From Phoenix dactylifera (taxonomy: Eukaryota; Streptophyta; Magnoliopsida; Arecales; Arecaceae), in NCBI RefSeq assembly GCF_009389715.1, contig NC_052405.1, positions 9,651,194-9,715,193 of the forward strand: a stretch of DNA of 64,000 nucleotides. The letters run 5' to 3'. Within the stretch, counting starts at the first letter, position 1. Every line of letters starts with the position of its first letter. The translations under genes and the position numbers were made by a program. The notes beneath the pieces were generated by a model, which worked only from the letters and a program-made list of their open reading frames with translations, was not told where the DNA came from and made no database searches. Below are positions 1-10,619 of the stretch, piece after piece.

Positions 1-593
1 TAGATTTGATTGCGTTGTTGGGTTTGAGTGGGTCCTGTACTATCCAGCATTTGATGGTTAACAGTTTTATTCTCAACCACTATGCTATAAATCCAGTCTA
101 GTAGAAGTTGACATACAAGTGCCCTTGATTACCTTGCCTTTCAATAATCTTTATAGATTCTCTGACACTACTACTTCTTATGTTATCTTAAAACCATAGA
201 TGTATATAGTAACCATAATTGGTTAGTCCTATCCCAAGTTTCTCAGCTGCGTAGAAATGACTTTCTAGCATAAAAAATGTGATAGATCAGCTTTGCACGA
301 GAAACAACAACCTTGTCGTTTGAGTATTGTAAACATGTATAATCTTTCTCATGATTACATTGTTAGTTCTGTAGCTTAGTCAAGAAAGGCTCCTAACAAC
401 TGCATGCAAATGGATAAGATCTACTAGTCTCATGCATGTCCCTGCCGAACTTCATACTATGTTAGTTTAAAAACTTGGATAGGGCACATGATTTTTTTCT
501 CACGAGATGACATACAGAATTGCTATGTATGTATATTTAGCTTTGTGGTCTGATTTAATATTACTATGGTAACAATCTTTTTTACTTGTCTAG
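1..593 (+). other. RABD intron sequence
   Basis: AT-rich intron ending in the acceptor just before the WDTAGQERF exon. I searched for the upstream Rab exons (P-loop, effector region) and did not see them here, so they lie before the window. No other feature is visible. Confidence 0.6.
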
Positions 594-3500
594 TGGGATA
601 CGGCTGGACAGGAACGGTTCAGGACCATAACAAGCAGTTATTACCGAGGTGCACATGGGATCATCGTAAGAATTTCTTCTCAGTCTGGTCACCTTCTCAT
701 CAAACTTCATCTTTTTAAGGAAATCATCATGCTTCTTTGGGTATTTTCTTTTTTTGCCTTGGTAACAACCAATAGTACGTGCAATTCCTTCTGTAAGACT
801 TGATCTATGATGTTCAAATCTTTCTTAAGAGGCTTCATAATTTCAGCTTGGAATTGCAAAGCATTTATCATCATATTATGAGTGTTCCAACTTGTACTAC
901 ATCAACCTGGAAGATGATGTTTGTGTAATCAAAATGTGCACATGGTCTCCATTCATGTAAGCCCTGCCAACACCAAAATTGGTGCAACTTGTACTTGTCT
1001 CTTTAGAATTTTTAAAAAGAAAAATGCTAGCAACTGCTGCAACTCTCATGGACAGCCTGAAAAATCAAGGTTAACGCCCAAATAATCAAGTTTAGGGATA
1101 AAGCCACATGCCTTCTGGCAGGACATCCTATATGAGATTTTTGGGGTGCTAACCTTGATTTTTCAGGATTATCTGTAAGTGTTGTTGTTAGTCTAGTACT
1201 TTGCATTTCAACGTAAGGAAACATGATATGTTTGCACAAATGATGGGCCAATATACTTCAAATTTCTTAGTTTAAGCAAAATCAAGAATTTCTTTTAATA
1301 CATATATTTAATATGTGCCTTGGAGTCCATCAAATCATGAGTTTTTGTTACTAACTGCTTGGATCTGATGACGGTAAACTTTTTCAGATTGTTTATGATG
1401 TTACGGAGATGGAGAGCTTCAACAATGTCAAGCAATGGCTAAATGAGATTGATAGGTATGCAAATGACAGTGTATGCAAGCTTCTTGTTGGAAATAAATG
1501 CGATTTGGTTGAGAATAAAGTTGTGGAGACAGAGAAGGCGAAGGTAATATTGTTGCTTGATTTTGTAAATAAAGTCTGTTTTTTGTTTTTTTTTGTTTAA
1601 ATTCTGGTTTACCCTTGAATGATTGAATCACCGCTCTTTGGCTGCATATTGGCATTAACATTAGATCATTCGAGTATGGATGATTTGACATATGGTTTCC
1701 TTTTTGTGTGTCTGAGCAGTTGAATGTGATCATGGTTTTAATGAAAGTCATATTTGTTAGAAGGGCTGGAAGGAGTAAAAGAACATAATAGTAAAGGAAA
1801 CAATAGGTACTTAGAGACATGCAAGAAATTGAATAAAGCAAATATGTGTCTGGCACGCTATGTTCCCCACAGCATCTAGTATAGGATTTAATGAGATACG
1901 AGCATCCATAATAATATTCAGATATTGATGAAATCCTTACAGCACCTTGTAATTATGAGAGTCGTTGTACCATTGGGTTATGAATGGAAGTCAGTGAGAC
2001 AGAAGAATGCTGCCTGTTGACCAGGCCCTTTGGGACGACTGGTGGGGACACAGACCACCGTTTCCAGTATGTGTATAGGCGTCGCCGGCGTGCATAGCAC
2101 TTTGGCCGCCCTAGTTTTATTTTCTTGTGTATTTTCGTTTATTTATTATGTATTTTCGTCTTTGTTAGTTGTTGACTTGTTATGACTGTATTTAGCTATT
2201 ATAGTAATCCATGATGTTGTGGGGATCATGGGTAGTTACATGATCATTTGTGGGAATCATGGGTAGTTGCATAGGGGGCTATATATGAAACCCTCATTTC
2301 TATTGTTGTGGGTAGAGTAATATGAAATGAAAACTTTGTCTTGACATCTGGTGGACTCCAGAACCTCCCTCCCCTCTCCTTTCTGTTTATATTTTCTACC
2401 CTAAATCATCTGTTCCGCATCAGTTTGGTATCAGAGCCTAGGCAGGCTTGCCACTGTTGCTAAAGCCTCGATCCCTCTCCTGTCTCTTCCACTGTTCCTA
2501 CTGTCTCTTCTCCTTTCGGTTTCAGACAAAAAAAAAAGAACAGAAGCCTTTGCAGCTGGTCTTCCACATCCATTCTCAGCCGGTTCTCCTTCCACAGAAG
2601 CACCACAAAGTGTATGGCGGAGCACCGCCGGATCCCAGGATTCCGGTGGGCACACGAAATCTACGCGGTAACCCGACCCCGGACGCCGGAGCGTGCTGAC
2701 GGACCACGAGTGACTTCCTCTGTCAAAAAGAAGAGGAGCATCGCTGCCCTTTTTTCAGATCTGTCCCTCGGACCCGCTGAAGCACCTGCCGGCCACCGCG
2801 CACACGAAGAGAGACGGGAAGACATTTCTAGTGTGAAGAGACCCAGTGCCGGAGCAGGTGACCGGTCGCCGGCCATCACCACTGACCACTGAGATCCACC
2901 CGCACTGCTAGCGTGAACTTCGGCACGATCGGCCGCCGGGAACTGCCAGCAACCGTGGGCGTAAATCTCGGCACGTTCACTTGAAACTGTTGGAGAGTTT
3001 TAAGTTGGTAAACGGGTAGGCTCCAAACCCGTTAACCTTCGGTCAGTAACCCGGATCCGTTCCGGAAAAAAAAAAAAAGGGCATGACCCTTACGTGAGTC
3101 TCGCACGTGACTATCACACGTGACAACTCCAGACGCAAGCACGTGACTTGCACGTGCTATTCAAAAAAAAAAAGAAAGAAAAGAAAGAAAGAAAGAGTGT
3201 ACCTGTCGTCCGACGAAGAAGAACCCTAGATCTAGGGTTCCGCCACCACTGCCGCCGTCGACGCATCGCTGCCACGCCACCACCGCCGCTGTCGCCGCTC
3301 TTACCACCGCCGCTGTCACCGATCGTGGGTTCCCCCTCTTGGGTTCCCCGTTGCTGCCGCTGAGCCGCCTCTCCCTTCCGCCGCCGAGCCGCCTCTCGTT
3401 CGCCGACGCCGCTCACCTCCGCGACCGCATATACCGCTGCTTCAGTCACACCCTCCACCAACCCTTGAGTTCTTCCCATTTTCTTCTTCCTCTCAGCTCA

Positions 3501-6500
3501 CTAAGACCCTTCTCCCTCCCATCTCACCGAAGCCTCTCTTTCCCCTGCGCCACCACCTCCACCTCCGTTGCCGACTCCATCGTCCGCCCTCGCCGCTTCC
3601 TTCGCTCCCCAAAACGAAGATCGCCACATCGCTCCTCTTTTCTTTCTTCCCCCCCCCCCCCCCCCAAATCCCTCAGCCCTTTTCCCCATTGATAGAGGGA
3701 TCCGAAGTTAGTCTCGAAGCTTCGGGTCCCCTATCACTATTTTGCTTTCGGGTGAGCGGGCCGGCCCAGTGCTTGGCCCGTTGTCACGCGAGCCTAGTTG
3801 ATCCTCCCGCCCATTAACTTGCGGGCCCAGTTTTCAGGCCTCTGTACTTGGATCCAGACCCTGCAGTGAGTTGGGCTTCCACAACGATATCCGCAGTCGA
3901 CCATCTTTCAGCAGCATTTTCTACAAACCGTCGAGCTCCGGTTCTGCATCCTACACTCTGACATCCAAACTCATCCACTGACTCAGATCTGTCAGAAGAG
4001 GTCGTATCTTTCCTTTAAATAATTTTTTTTCAGCCTTTCCCTATAAACTAGTTTATCTTTAGATTATTATTGTTTTCACTTCATGTTGTCGGTTTGAGAT
4101 AGGACCTTAATTTTATAAAGACCTATGCCCCTTGACAACACATATTGAGCTTTCAAATTATTTTCAAATCCTCGAACGGCAACTAGGAAATTTTACTTGA
4201 ATCTGGTGAAACCCAAATCAATTTAAAGGACCCCACTTTCATTAGATTAACCTGCAAAGATTTTGCATGATCCAAACCAAGGATAGCAGTACCTAAGGTC
4301 CTGATATTTTGTTATCATCTGTGCTAATTCGAAGGTAACCAAGACCTTGTCAAAAGTCGTCTTTTATTCAAGATTGTTGATTTTATTCTGAATGTTAATT
4401 ATATATCTAAGATTTTTGAATTCTAGAGTATGACAACTCGCAGCGGTACATCTTACTCACATGAGATGTCGACCAACCCAAACCAACAGGTGTTAGATGC
4501 CATAGCAGCATTAGAAACCAGATTAGGGGCAAGAATCACTGACCTTGAAACTAGGCTGAACACTCGCTTGACTATGGCTGAAAATTCAATCACCAACCTC
4601 CAAATTACTCACAACGATGGAGAGTCTGAACTTGGTGAGTTTGAACCACACCGCACTAGAGGCCTTGGGCCACAACACCAAAGGGACTATTTAAGACCAC
4701 GTGAGACACCAGATGAGCATGTAATGCGCAGTATTAAGATCGATGCACCAAGTTATGATGGTCGTCTCGATCCAAAAGTCTTCATTGACTGGCTCGCTGA
4801 TATGGACCATTACTTTGAATGGTATAGCTTGTCTGAAGATCGCAGAGTTCGTTTTGCAAAAATGAAGCTCACTGGTCCTGCAAAATTGCATTGGAACACA
4901 ATAGAAAATATGCTTGCTAGAGCTAGACAACCCCCAGTGATACATTGGGATGAAATGAAGGAGAAGTTAAAAGAAAAATATCTCCCAACATCCTATAAGA
5001 GTCGCCTGTTAGATCAGTGGCAACGACTGATTCAAGGAAACAAACCTGTGTCTGAGTACATCGCTCGCTTTGATGAGTTCTTCATGCGATGTGATGCACG
5101 CGAGAGTGTGGAATTGACCCTTTCTAGGTTTAGGTCTGGATTGCGAGATGATCTACAAAAAGAGCTTATTCTACGCGAGGTCAATTCATTAGAACATGCC
5201 TATCAACTTGTCCAAGACATTGAGCGTTATACTAATAAGACAACCTTTAGGCGATTTGATCTTAAGGAGACCAATTATAAGTTCACCCACGGTAGTCAAA
5301 CTAATACTTGGAGTAAGCCTACTATTAGAAATCAAGCGACCGAGTCCCCAAAAATTAATGATCAAAAGAATAAGGGAATTTTAAGTGAACCACCCAAAAT
5401 TTCTCGAGATCAGTGTTACAGATGTTTTGGTTTTGGGCATAGAGCTAGTCAATGTCCTACTAAGAAAACACTGGTCATCGAAGAAGATAGAAATGATGAA
5501 GAGAATGAGTTGGTCCATGAACCAGAGATAGACCCTGAAGAGTCAGATGAAGGTGAGGAACCCGGCTCACTTGAGGGTTCAACTCCTTTAGGAGTAGTTA
5601 GGTGTGTCCTTACACAACCTAAGCAAGAAGATGATGACTGGAGACGTCGATCCATATTTCACACTTATATCAAATGTGGCGAATATAGCTGTAAGGTTAT
5701 CATCGACAGTGGGAGTAGTGTCAATGTTGTATCCACAAGAACTGTCAAGAAGCTACAGTTAAAGACAGTGCCTCATCCTAACCCTTATAATGTGTCTTGG
5801 GTGGATAAAACTGCTATACCAGTCACTGAGCGTTGTCTAGTCCAAATCAACTTTTTTGAATATAATGATAAGGTCTGGTGTGATGTTATTCCAATGGACG
5901 TTGGACACATCATCCTTGGTAGACCGTGGCTTTATGACTTGGATGTGACCATTTATGGCAAATCCAATTCCTGTTCTTTCGTTCACCAAGGAAAGAAAAT
6001 TCGACTAAACCCTTTACCTCCTAGACCTCCTATTGCTGGAAAGAAAAATGTGAAGGTTGAAAAGCGCCTTCACATCATTAGCCCTAAGGAATTTGAGAAA
6101 GCAGCAGCCCAAGAATCCATAATCATTGTGTTAGTATCCAAAGAAGTTGTTCCTGATTTTCAAGTAGATTTTCCGAAGGAAGTTCGTCAAGTTCTGGAAG
6201 AATTTAAGGATCTCTTTCCTGAGGACCTTCCTGATGAGCTTCCTCCTATGCGTGACATTCAGCACGCCATAGACTTGGTTCCAGGGGCGACTCTCCCGAA
6301 CTTACCTCATTATAGGCTCAATCCGATTGAACATGCTGAATTGAAACGGCAAGTTGATGAACTATTCCAAAAAGGGTTCATCCGAGAAAGTCTTAGCCCG
6401 TGTGCGGTGCCTGCGCTTCTAACGCCCAAAAAAGACGGCACTTGGAGAATGTGTGTGGATAGCAGGGCAATTAATAAGATAACGGTTAAATATCGATTTC

Positions 6501-9500
6501 CAATACCACGATTGGATGACATGCTTGACATGATGGCAGGTGCCACTATCTTCTCCAAAATTGACCTTAAGAGTGGTTACCACCAAATCCGTATACGTCC
6601 TGGTGATGAATGGAAAACAGCTTTCAAAACCAAGGATGGGTTATATGAGTGGCTAGTCATGCCCTTTGGGTTGACAAATGCACCTAGCACATTTATGCGA
6701 ATTATGACCCAAGTATTAAGACCTTTCATGGGAAAACTCCTTGTAGTCTATTTTGATGATATCTTAATTTATAGCAAAAACAAGGAACAACACCTTGAAC
6801 ACCTACGTTTGGTCTGCAATTCACTAAGGGAAGAAAGTCTATATGCAAACCTTAAGAAGTGTTCATTTATGACTGATCATGTAATCTTCTTAGGGTTTGT
6901 TGTGTCTTCTGAGGGTGTTTCAGCAGACCCACAGAAGGTCCAAGCTATTCTTGAATGGCCTGAACCCACTACATTATTTGAGGTGCGAAGCTTCCACGGC
7001 CTAGCTACCTTTTATAGGAGGTTCATTAAGAATTTTAGTACGATCACTGCACCGATTACGGATTGTATCCGAAAAGGTGAATTTCATTGGACCGTTGCGG
7101 CCTCAAGGGCATTCCAAGAGATCAAGACTAGAATGACTGAAGCTCCGGTAATGCGCCTTCCAGATTTTACTAAAGTTTTTGAAGTCTCTTGTGACGCATC
7201 TGGTCTAGGTATAGGTGGAGTTTTAAGCCAAGAAAGACATCCTATCGCATACTTCAGTGAGAAGCTGAATGATGCCAAACGAAAATATTCCACCTATGAC
7301 AAAGAATTTTATGCAGTTGTACAAGCGCTGCGTCACTGGCGTCACTATTTGTTACCTCAAGAGTTCGTATTATATTCCGATCATGAAGCTTTGAGGTACT
7401 TGAATTCTCAGAAACGATTGAGTTCACGACACGGAAAGTGGGCTGAATTTCTTCAAGAATACACCTTCGTGTTGTGTCATAAAGCAGAAATTGACAACAA
7501 GGCAGCTGATGCCCTAAGCCGACGTGTCGCATTACTTTTGTCAGTAAGCATAAAGGTTACTGGATTTGATCGTATGATTGCCGATTATGCAACTTGTCCA
7601 GACTTCGCTGAGATCTATGCTAGTGTGTTAGAAAGTCACACCAGGGACAATAGTGACTACCTTGTGGTTGATGCTTTCCTGTTCCGAGGAAACAAGCTGT
7701 GTATCCCTCAAACATCCCTTAGAGATTTTCTTATTTGGGAACTCCATGCGGGAGGAATAGCTGGCCATTTTGGTAGGAATAAGACCATTGATATGGTCGA
7801 ACAAAGATTTTATTGGCCTAGTTTAAAACGAGACGTTGCAAAAATTGTTAGTCAGTGTCGTACTTGTCATCTATCCAAACAGCGCAAACAAAACACTGGC
7901 TTATATACCCCCCTTCCTGTCCCAGATCGTCCTTGGCAGGATATTAGTATGGATTTCGTGTTAGGGTTGCCAAAGACTAGAAGTAAGCATAATTCCATTC
8001 TCGTGGTAGTGGATCGGTTCTCTAAAATGGCACATTTTCTGCCCACTTCCAAGACTTCTGACGCCTCCAAAGTTGCGAGGATCATCTTTGATGAGGTCGT
8101 TAGACTCCACGGGCTTCCAAAATCGATAGTGACTGATAGAGATGTCAAATTTGTTAGTTATTTTTGGAAGACCCTCTGGAATTTCATGGGTACAAAGCTT
8201 AAATATTCCACAGCCTATCACCCTCAGACAGATGGGCAAACTGAGGTGGTCAACCGCAGCCTAGGAAACCTTCTACGATGTTTAGTGGGAGACCACCCGG
8301 GTAATTGGGATCTTCTACTATCCACAGCTAAATTTGCCTACAATAGCTCTGTGAATAGGACCTCTGGTTTGAGCCCTTTCGAAATTGTCTTAGGCTATGT
8401 TCCGCGCAAACCTGTTGATCTTATTCCAGTAGCACCTAACAATAGAATCTCTGAGACTGCTGAGTCCTTTGCGCAACACATGCAAAATTTACATAAAGAA
8501 ATTAATAAGAAAATTGAAATCAATAATGCGAGATATAAAATGGCCGTTGACTTACGTCGACGTTTTCAAGAATTTCGAGTGGGTGATGATGTAATGATTA
8601 GAATCAGACCTGAACGGTTTCCACCAGGAACCGTTAGGAAATTGCACGCCCGAAGTATGGGTCCACACAAAATTCTGAAACGGATTGGATCTAATGCATA
8701 TGTGATGGATATTCCAAGTGATTTTGGGATTAATCCAGTTTTTAATGTAGAAGACTTAGTTGCCTATCGAGGTCCGACAACTATTCCTGCAAACCCATTC
8801 AATGAGCCTGACACTGACCTCACACCCAACTTTGAGAACATATCTACTGCTCCTGCCTTGCCTCCTGTACCCTTTTCTCCGCAGATCACAGACACAGTGG
8901 AACAGATTTTGGACGATCAGATTGTCAGTACACAGCACGGTGGTTATCAGCGATATCTGGTCAGATGGCATGGTCGACCTCCGTCAGATGATACTTGGAT
9001 TAGCAGAGATGAGCTTCAGCGACTTGCTTCAGACCTGTTGGAACATTACCAGACATCCGTTTCGCCAGAGGCGAACTCTTCTCAGCTGAGGGGAGTTGGT
9101 GGGGACACAGACTACCGTTTCCAACATGTGTATAGGCGTCGCCGGCGTGCATAACACTTTGGCCGCCCTAGTTTTATTTTCTTGTGTATTTTCGTTTATT
9201 TATTATGTATTTTCATCTTTGTTAGTTATTGACTTGTTATGACTGTATTTAGCTATTATAGTGATCCATGATGTTGTGGGGATCATGGGTAGTTACATGA
9301 TCATTTGTGGGAATCATGGGTAGTTGCATAGGGGGCTATATATGAAACCCTCATTTCTATTGTTGTGGGTAGAGTAATATGAAATGAAAACTTTGTCTTG
9401 ACATCTGGTGGACTCCAGAACCTCCCTCCCCTCTCCTTTCTGTTTATATTTTCTACCCTAAATCATCTGTTCCGCATCAACGACTCAATTGGTTCTATAA

Positions 9501-9890
9501 TGCTGCCTTGCAGGCATTTGCAGATGAGCTTGGTATCCCTTTCCTTGAGACAAGTGCAAAGGACTCGATCAATGTGGAGCAAGCTTTCTTGACCATGTCT
9601 GCTGAAATTAAGAAAAGGTAATCTCATGAATCGTAATCTCTGTCAGTGTGCTTCAGTCTTCATCCATATCCAAGAGTTCAGTGCTGTGAATATGTCATTT
9701 ATATTGTAGAGAAATAATTCATTAAACAAGCGCCAGTCATCGGTTTTCATTTTTCCTTGAGAAATTCCCGTGCTTGTCTTGCTCATTTTGGTGCAGAATG
9801 GGAAATCAACATACCTCAAACACAAGTTCCACAAGCACAGTCCGGGTGAAGGGCCGACCTATTCAGCAGAAGAGCAACTGTTGCAGCTAG
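594..9890 (+). CDS. RABD: RABD (Rab1-type) small GTPase, 3' four exons; 5' end outside window
   Basis: A Rab1/YPT1-type GTPase, which in plants acts in ER-to-Golgi vesicle traffic. Exons are 594-665, 1388-1543, 9514-9617 and 9797-9890, all with GT-AG borders and matching phases. The first exon reads [19 protein letters not shown] (G3/switch II). The second carries [11 protein letters not shown] and the guanine-binding GNKCDL box. The third carries [14 protein letters not shown] (G5). The last ends KSNCCS, a prenylated Rab tail with two cysteines. The P-loop and effector-loop exons are not in the window, and 1-593 is intron. The intron 1544-9513 holds a complete LTR retrotransposon in the same orientation, only about 34 bp from the splice acceptor. 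The visible reading frame is undamaged. Family assignment is firm. RABD rather than another Rab1-like class rests on motif similarity. Confidence 0.9.
2040..2422 (+). repeat. 5' LTR of the gypsy element
   Basis: A 383-bp terminal repeat starting TGGTGGGGACAC and ending CCGCATCA. It holds a TATATAT motif near 2280, the likely promoter. Both LTRs have the same length. Confidence 0.95.
2426..2437 (+). other. Primer binding site (initiator Met-tRNA type)
   Basis: TGGTATCAGAGC lies three bases after the 5' LTR. It is complementary to the 3' end of plant initiator methionine tRNA, the usual primer for this family. Confidence 0.9.
2438..4429 (+). other. Untranslated leader of the gypsy element
   Basis: About 2 kb between primer site and gag start. 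It is GC-rich and pyrimidine-rich, with CCG-type runs around 3240-3400 and a C homopolymer near 3651-3665. The short open frames here are low-complexity and match no family I know. I read it as leader. Confidence 0.6.
4430..9154 (+). CDS. Gag-pol polyprotein with chromodomain, Ty3/gypsy
   Basis: A single 1574-residue frame. Domains in order, with rough residue positions: retrotransposon gag (60-270), a CCHC zinc knuckle [14 protein letters not shown] near 330, an aspartic protease with DSGSS near 426, reverse transcriptase (about 640-830, YFDD near 774), RNase H beginning around DASGLGIGG near 923, an integrase with its HHCC zinc domain near 1105-1160 and a DDE core with TDRD near 1235 and TDGQTE near 1270, and a chromodomain at about 1490-1540 (QRYLVRWHG). 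The frame ends 58 bases inside the 3' LTR, so the last residues, including an arginine-rich tail, are LTR-encoded. Fused gag-pol is usual for several plant chromoviruses. The chromodomain is thought to steer integration toward particular chromatin. Confidence 0.95.
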   Translation: MTTRSGTSYSHEMSTNPNQQVLDAIAALETRLGARITDLETRLNTRLTMAENSITNLQITHNDGESELGEFEPHRTRGLGPQHQRDYLRPRETPDEHVMRSIKIDAPSYDGRLDPKVFIDWLADMDHYFEWYSLSEDRRVRFAKMKLTGPAKLHWNTIENMLARARQPPVIHWDEMKEKLKEKYLPTSYKSRLLDQWQRLIQGNKPVSEYIARFDEFFMRCDARESVELTLSRFRSGLRDDLQKELILREVNSLEHAYQLVQDIERYTNKTTFRRFDLKETNYKFTHGSQTNTWSKPTIRNQATESPKINDQKNKGILSEPPKISRDQCYRCFGFGHRASQCPTKKTLVIEEDRNDEENELVHEPEIDPEESDEGEEPGSLEGSTPLGVVRCVLTQPKQEDDDWRRRSIFHTYIKCGEYSCKVIIDSGSSVNVVSTRTVKKLQLKTVPHPNPYNVSWVDKTAIPVTERCLVQINFFEYNDKVWCDVIPMDVGHIILGRPWLYDLDVTIYGKSNSCSFVHQGKKIRLNPLPPRPPIAGKKNVKVEKRLHIISPKEFEKAAAQESIIIVLVSKEVVPDFQVDFPKEVRQVLEEFKDLFPEDLPDELPPMRDIQHAIDLVPGATLPNLPHYRLNPIEHAELKRQVDELFQKGFIRESLSPCAVPALLTPKKDGTWRMCVDSRAINKITVKYRFPIPRLDDMLDMMAGATIFSKIDLKSGYHQIRIRPGDEWKTAFKTKDGLYEWLVMPFGLTNAPSTFMRIMTQVLRPFMGKLLVVYFDDILIYSKNKEQHLEHLRLVCNSLREESLYANLKKCSFMTDHVIFLGFVVSSEGVSADPQKVQAILEWPEPTTLFEVRSFHGLATFYRRFIKNFSTITAPITDCIRKGEFHWTVAASRAFQEIKTRMTEAPVMRLPDFTKVFEVSCDASGLGIGGVLSQERHPIAYFSEKLNDAKRKYSTYDKEFYAVVQALRHWRHYLLPQEFVLYSDHEALRYLNSQKRLSSRHGKWAEFLQEYTFVLCHKAEIDNKAADALSRRVALLLSVSIKVTGFDRMIADYATCPDFAEIYASVLESHTRDNSDYLVVDAFLFRGNKLCIPQTSLRDFLIWELHAGGIAGHFGRNKTIDMVEQRFYWPSLKRDVAKIVSQCRTCHLSKQRKQNTGLYTPLPVPDRPWQDISMDFVLGLPKTRSKHNSILVVVDRFSKMAHFLPTSKTSDASKVARIIFDEVVRLHGLPKSIVTDRDVKFVSYFWKTLWNFMGTKLKYSTAYHPQTDGQTEVVNRSLGNLLRCLVGDHPGNWDLLLSTAKFAYNSSVNRTSGLSPFEIVLGYVPRKPVDLIPVAPNNRISETAESFAQHMQNLHKEINKKIEINNARYKMAVDLRRRFQEFRVGDDVMIRIRPERFPPGTVRKLHARSMGPHKILKRIGSNAYVMDIPSDFGINPVFNVEDLVAYRGPTTIPANPFNEPDTDLTPNFENISTAPALPPVPFSPQITDTVEQILDDQIVSTQHGGYQRYLVRWHGRPPSDDTWISRDELQRLASDLLEHYQTSVSPEANSSQLRGVGGDTDYRFQHVYRRRRRA
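9097..9479 (+). repeat. 3' LTR of the gypsy element
   Basis: A 383-bp repeat matching 2040-2422, followed at once by the ACGAC target duplication. A GAGGGGAGT purine tract lies directly upstream. The stop of gag-pol lies inside it. Confidence 0.95.
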
Positions 9891-10600
9891 GCATTTATTG
9901 GAAAACTTATTCTGCGGTATAGGGCAGCCACATGCGGAAAGGCAAGCAATGTGCATGAAAAGGCGATGTATCATCACATTCTGCATCTTTGAAGACTTTG
10001 AATGGCCAGTGTCAAGATATTGTATGATCTGTCTACATCCAGTTTTTTAAGTAATGCAAAGGAGACCAAATCCGTGGCTAGTACACTCTTTCTTGGTACT
10101 TTTGGGTTACTATATGCCCTAGGGGAAGCCTTGGATCATCACCTGCAATATTTCTTTTCAGCTAATATTCATTATGGACCGGACCAAGTATGAGCCACAT
10201 CATGTATGCTCGGTATTCGTCCCTTGCGAGGCCAGGTATTCTCCCCTTTCAGGTCCAGGTGTTTTGAGTGTTTACCTGGATGAAATTAGGTCCTTTATCC
10301 TTATAGGTTGGTTGGTCTTCATAGCCTAATATTTATATTCAACAAGTGAAGTCATTAGAAAGTGCTTGCAAGTTAACAGAGAAAAGATAATGAAGTATTT
10401 TTAAGATAAATAGGAGAGGCATTCTCGGTGTAAAAAACGACAGAGAATCTATTTCCTGATTCTGAAACCGTCGTAGACCAAAGAATCGGGAAATATGAGA
10501 GAAAATATGTGGATTGAATAAAAACAAGTGTCGATATTTTTGTTTGATCAATATTATATATTAAACATCTCCTTGTCCTTATTTATAAATTGATCGAGAT
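9891..10600 (+). other. RABD 3' UTR and intergenic sequence
   Basis: AT-rich sequence after the RABD stop. The 3' UTR probably ends within the first few hundred bases, but no single clear polyadenylation site stands out. No further gene is seen here. Confidence 0.4.
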
Positions 10601-10619
10601 CTCCCTACTCTGCCAAAGA

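Larger units (their letters stand above)
2040..9479 (+). mobile_element. Ty3/gypsy chromovirus LTR retrotransposon, whole-looking
   Basis: A 7440-bp element bounded by two 383-bp LTRs (TG...CA) and flanked by the 5-bp target duplication ACGAC (2035-2039 and 9480-9484). Parts in order: 5' LTR, primer binding site for initiator Met-tRNA, about 2 kb of leader, one long gag-pol frame with a C-terminal chromodomain, a purine-rich tract just before 9097, and the 3' LTR. The LTRs differ at seven positions by eye (about 1.8%), all transitions. At an assumed 1.3e-8 substitutions per site per year that is about 0.7 million years, and older if the lineage evolves slowly. It looks whole. It sits in an intron of the RABD gene in the sense orientation. 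The chromovirus clade (Reina, Tekay, Galadriel or CRM) is not resolved by reading. Confidence 0.95.

Noticed and set aside
1544-1600. Extension of the RABD exon beyond 1543
   Set aside because: A GT donor at 1544 gives a join to the next Rab exon with correct phase. Reading on soon ends in low-complexity sequence.
3114-3692. Overlapping frames on both strands in the gypsy leader as host genes
   Set aside because: Low-complexity CCG/CTT wording, no family motifs, and position between primer site and gag.
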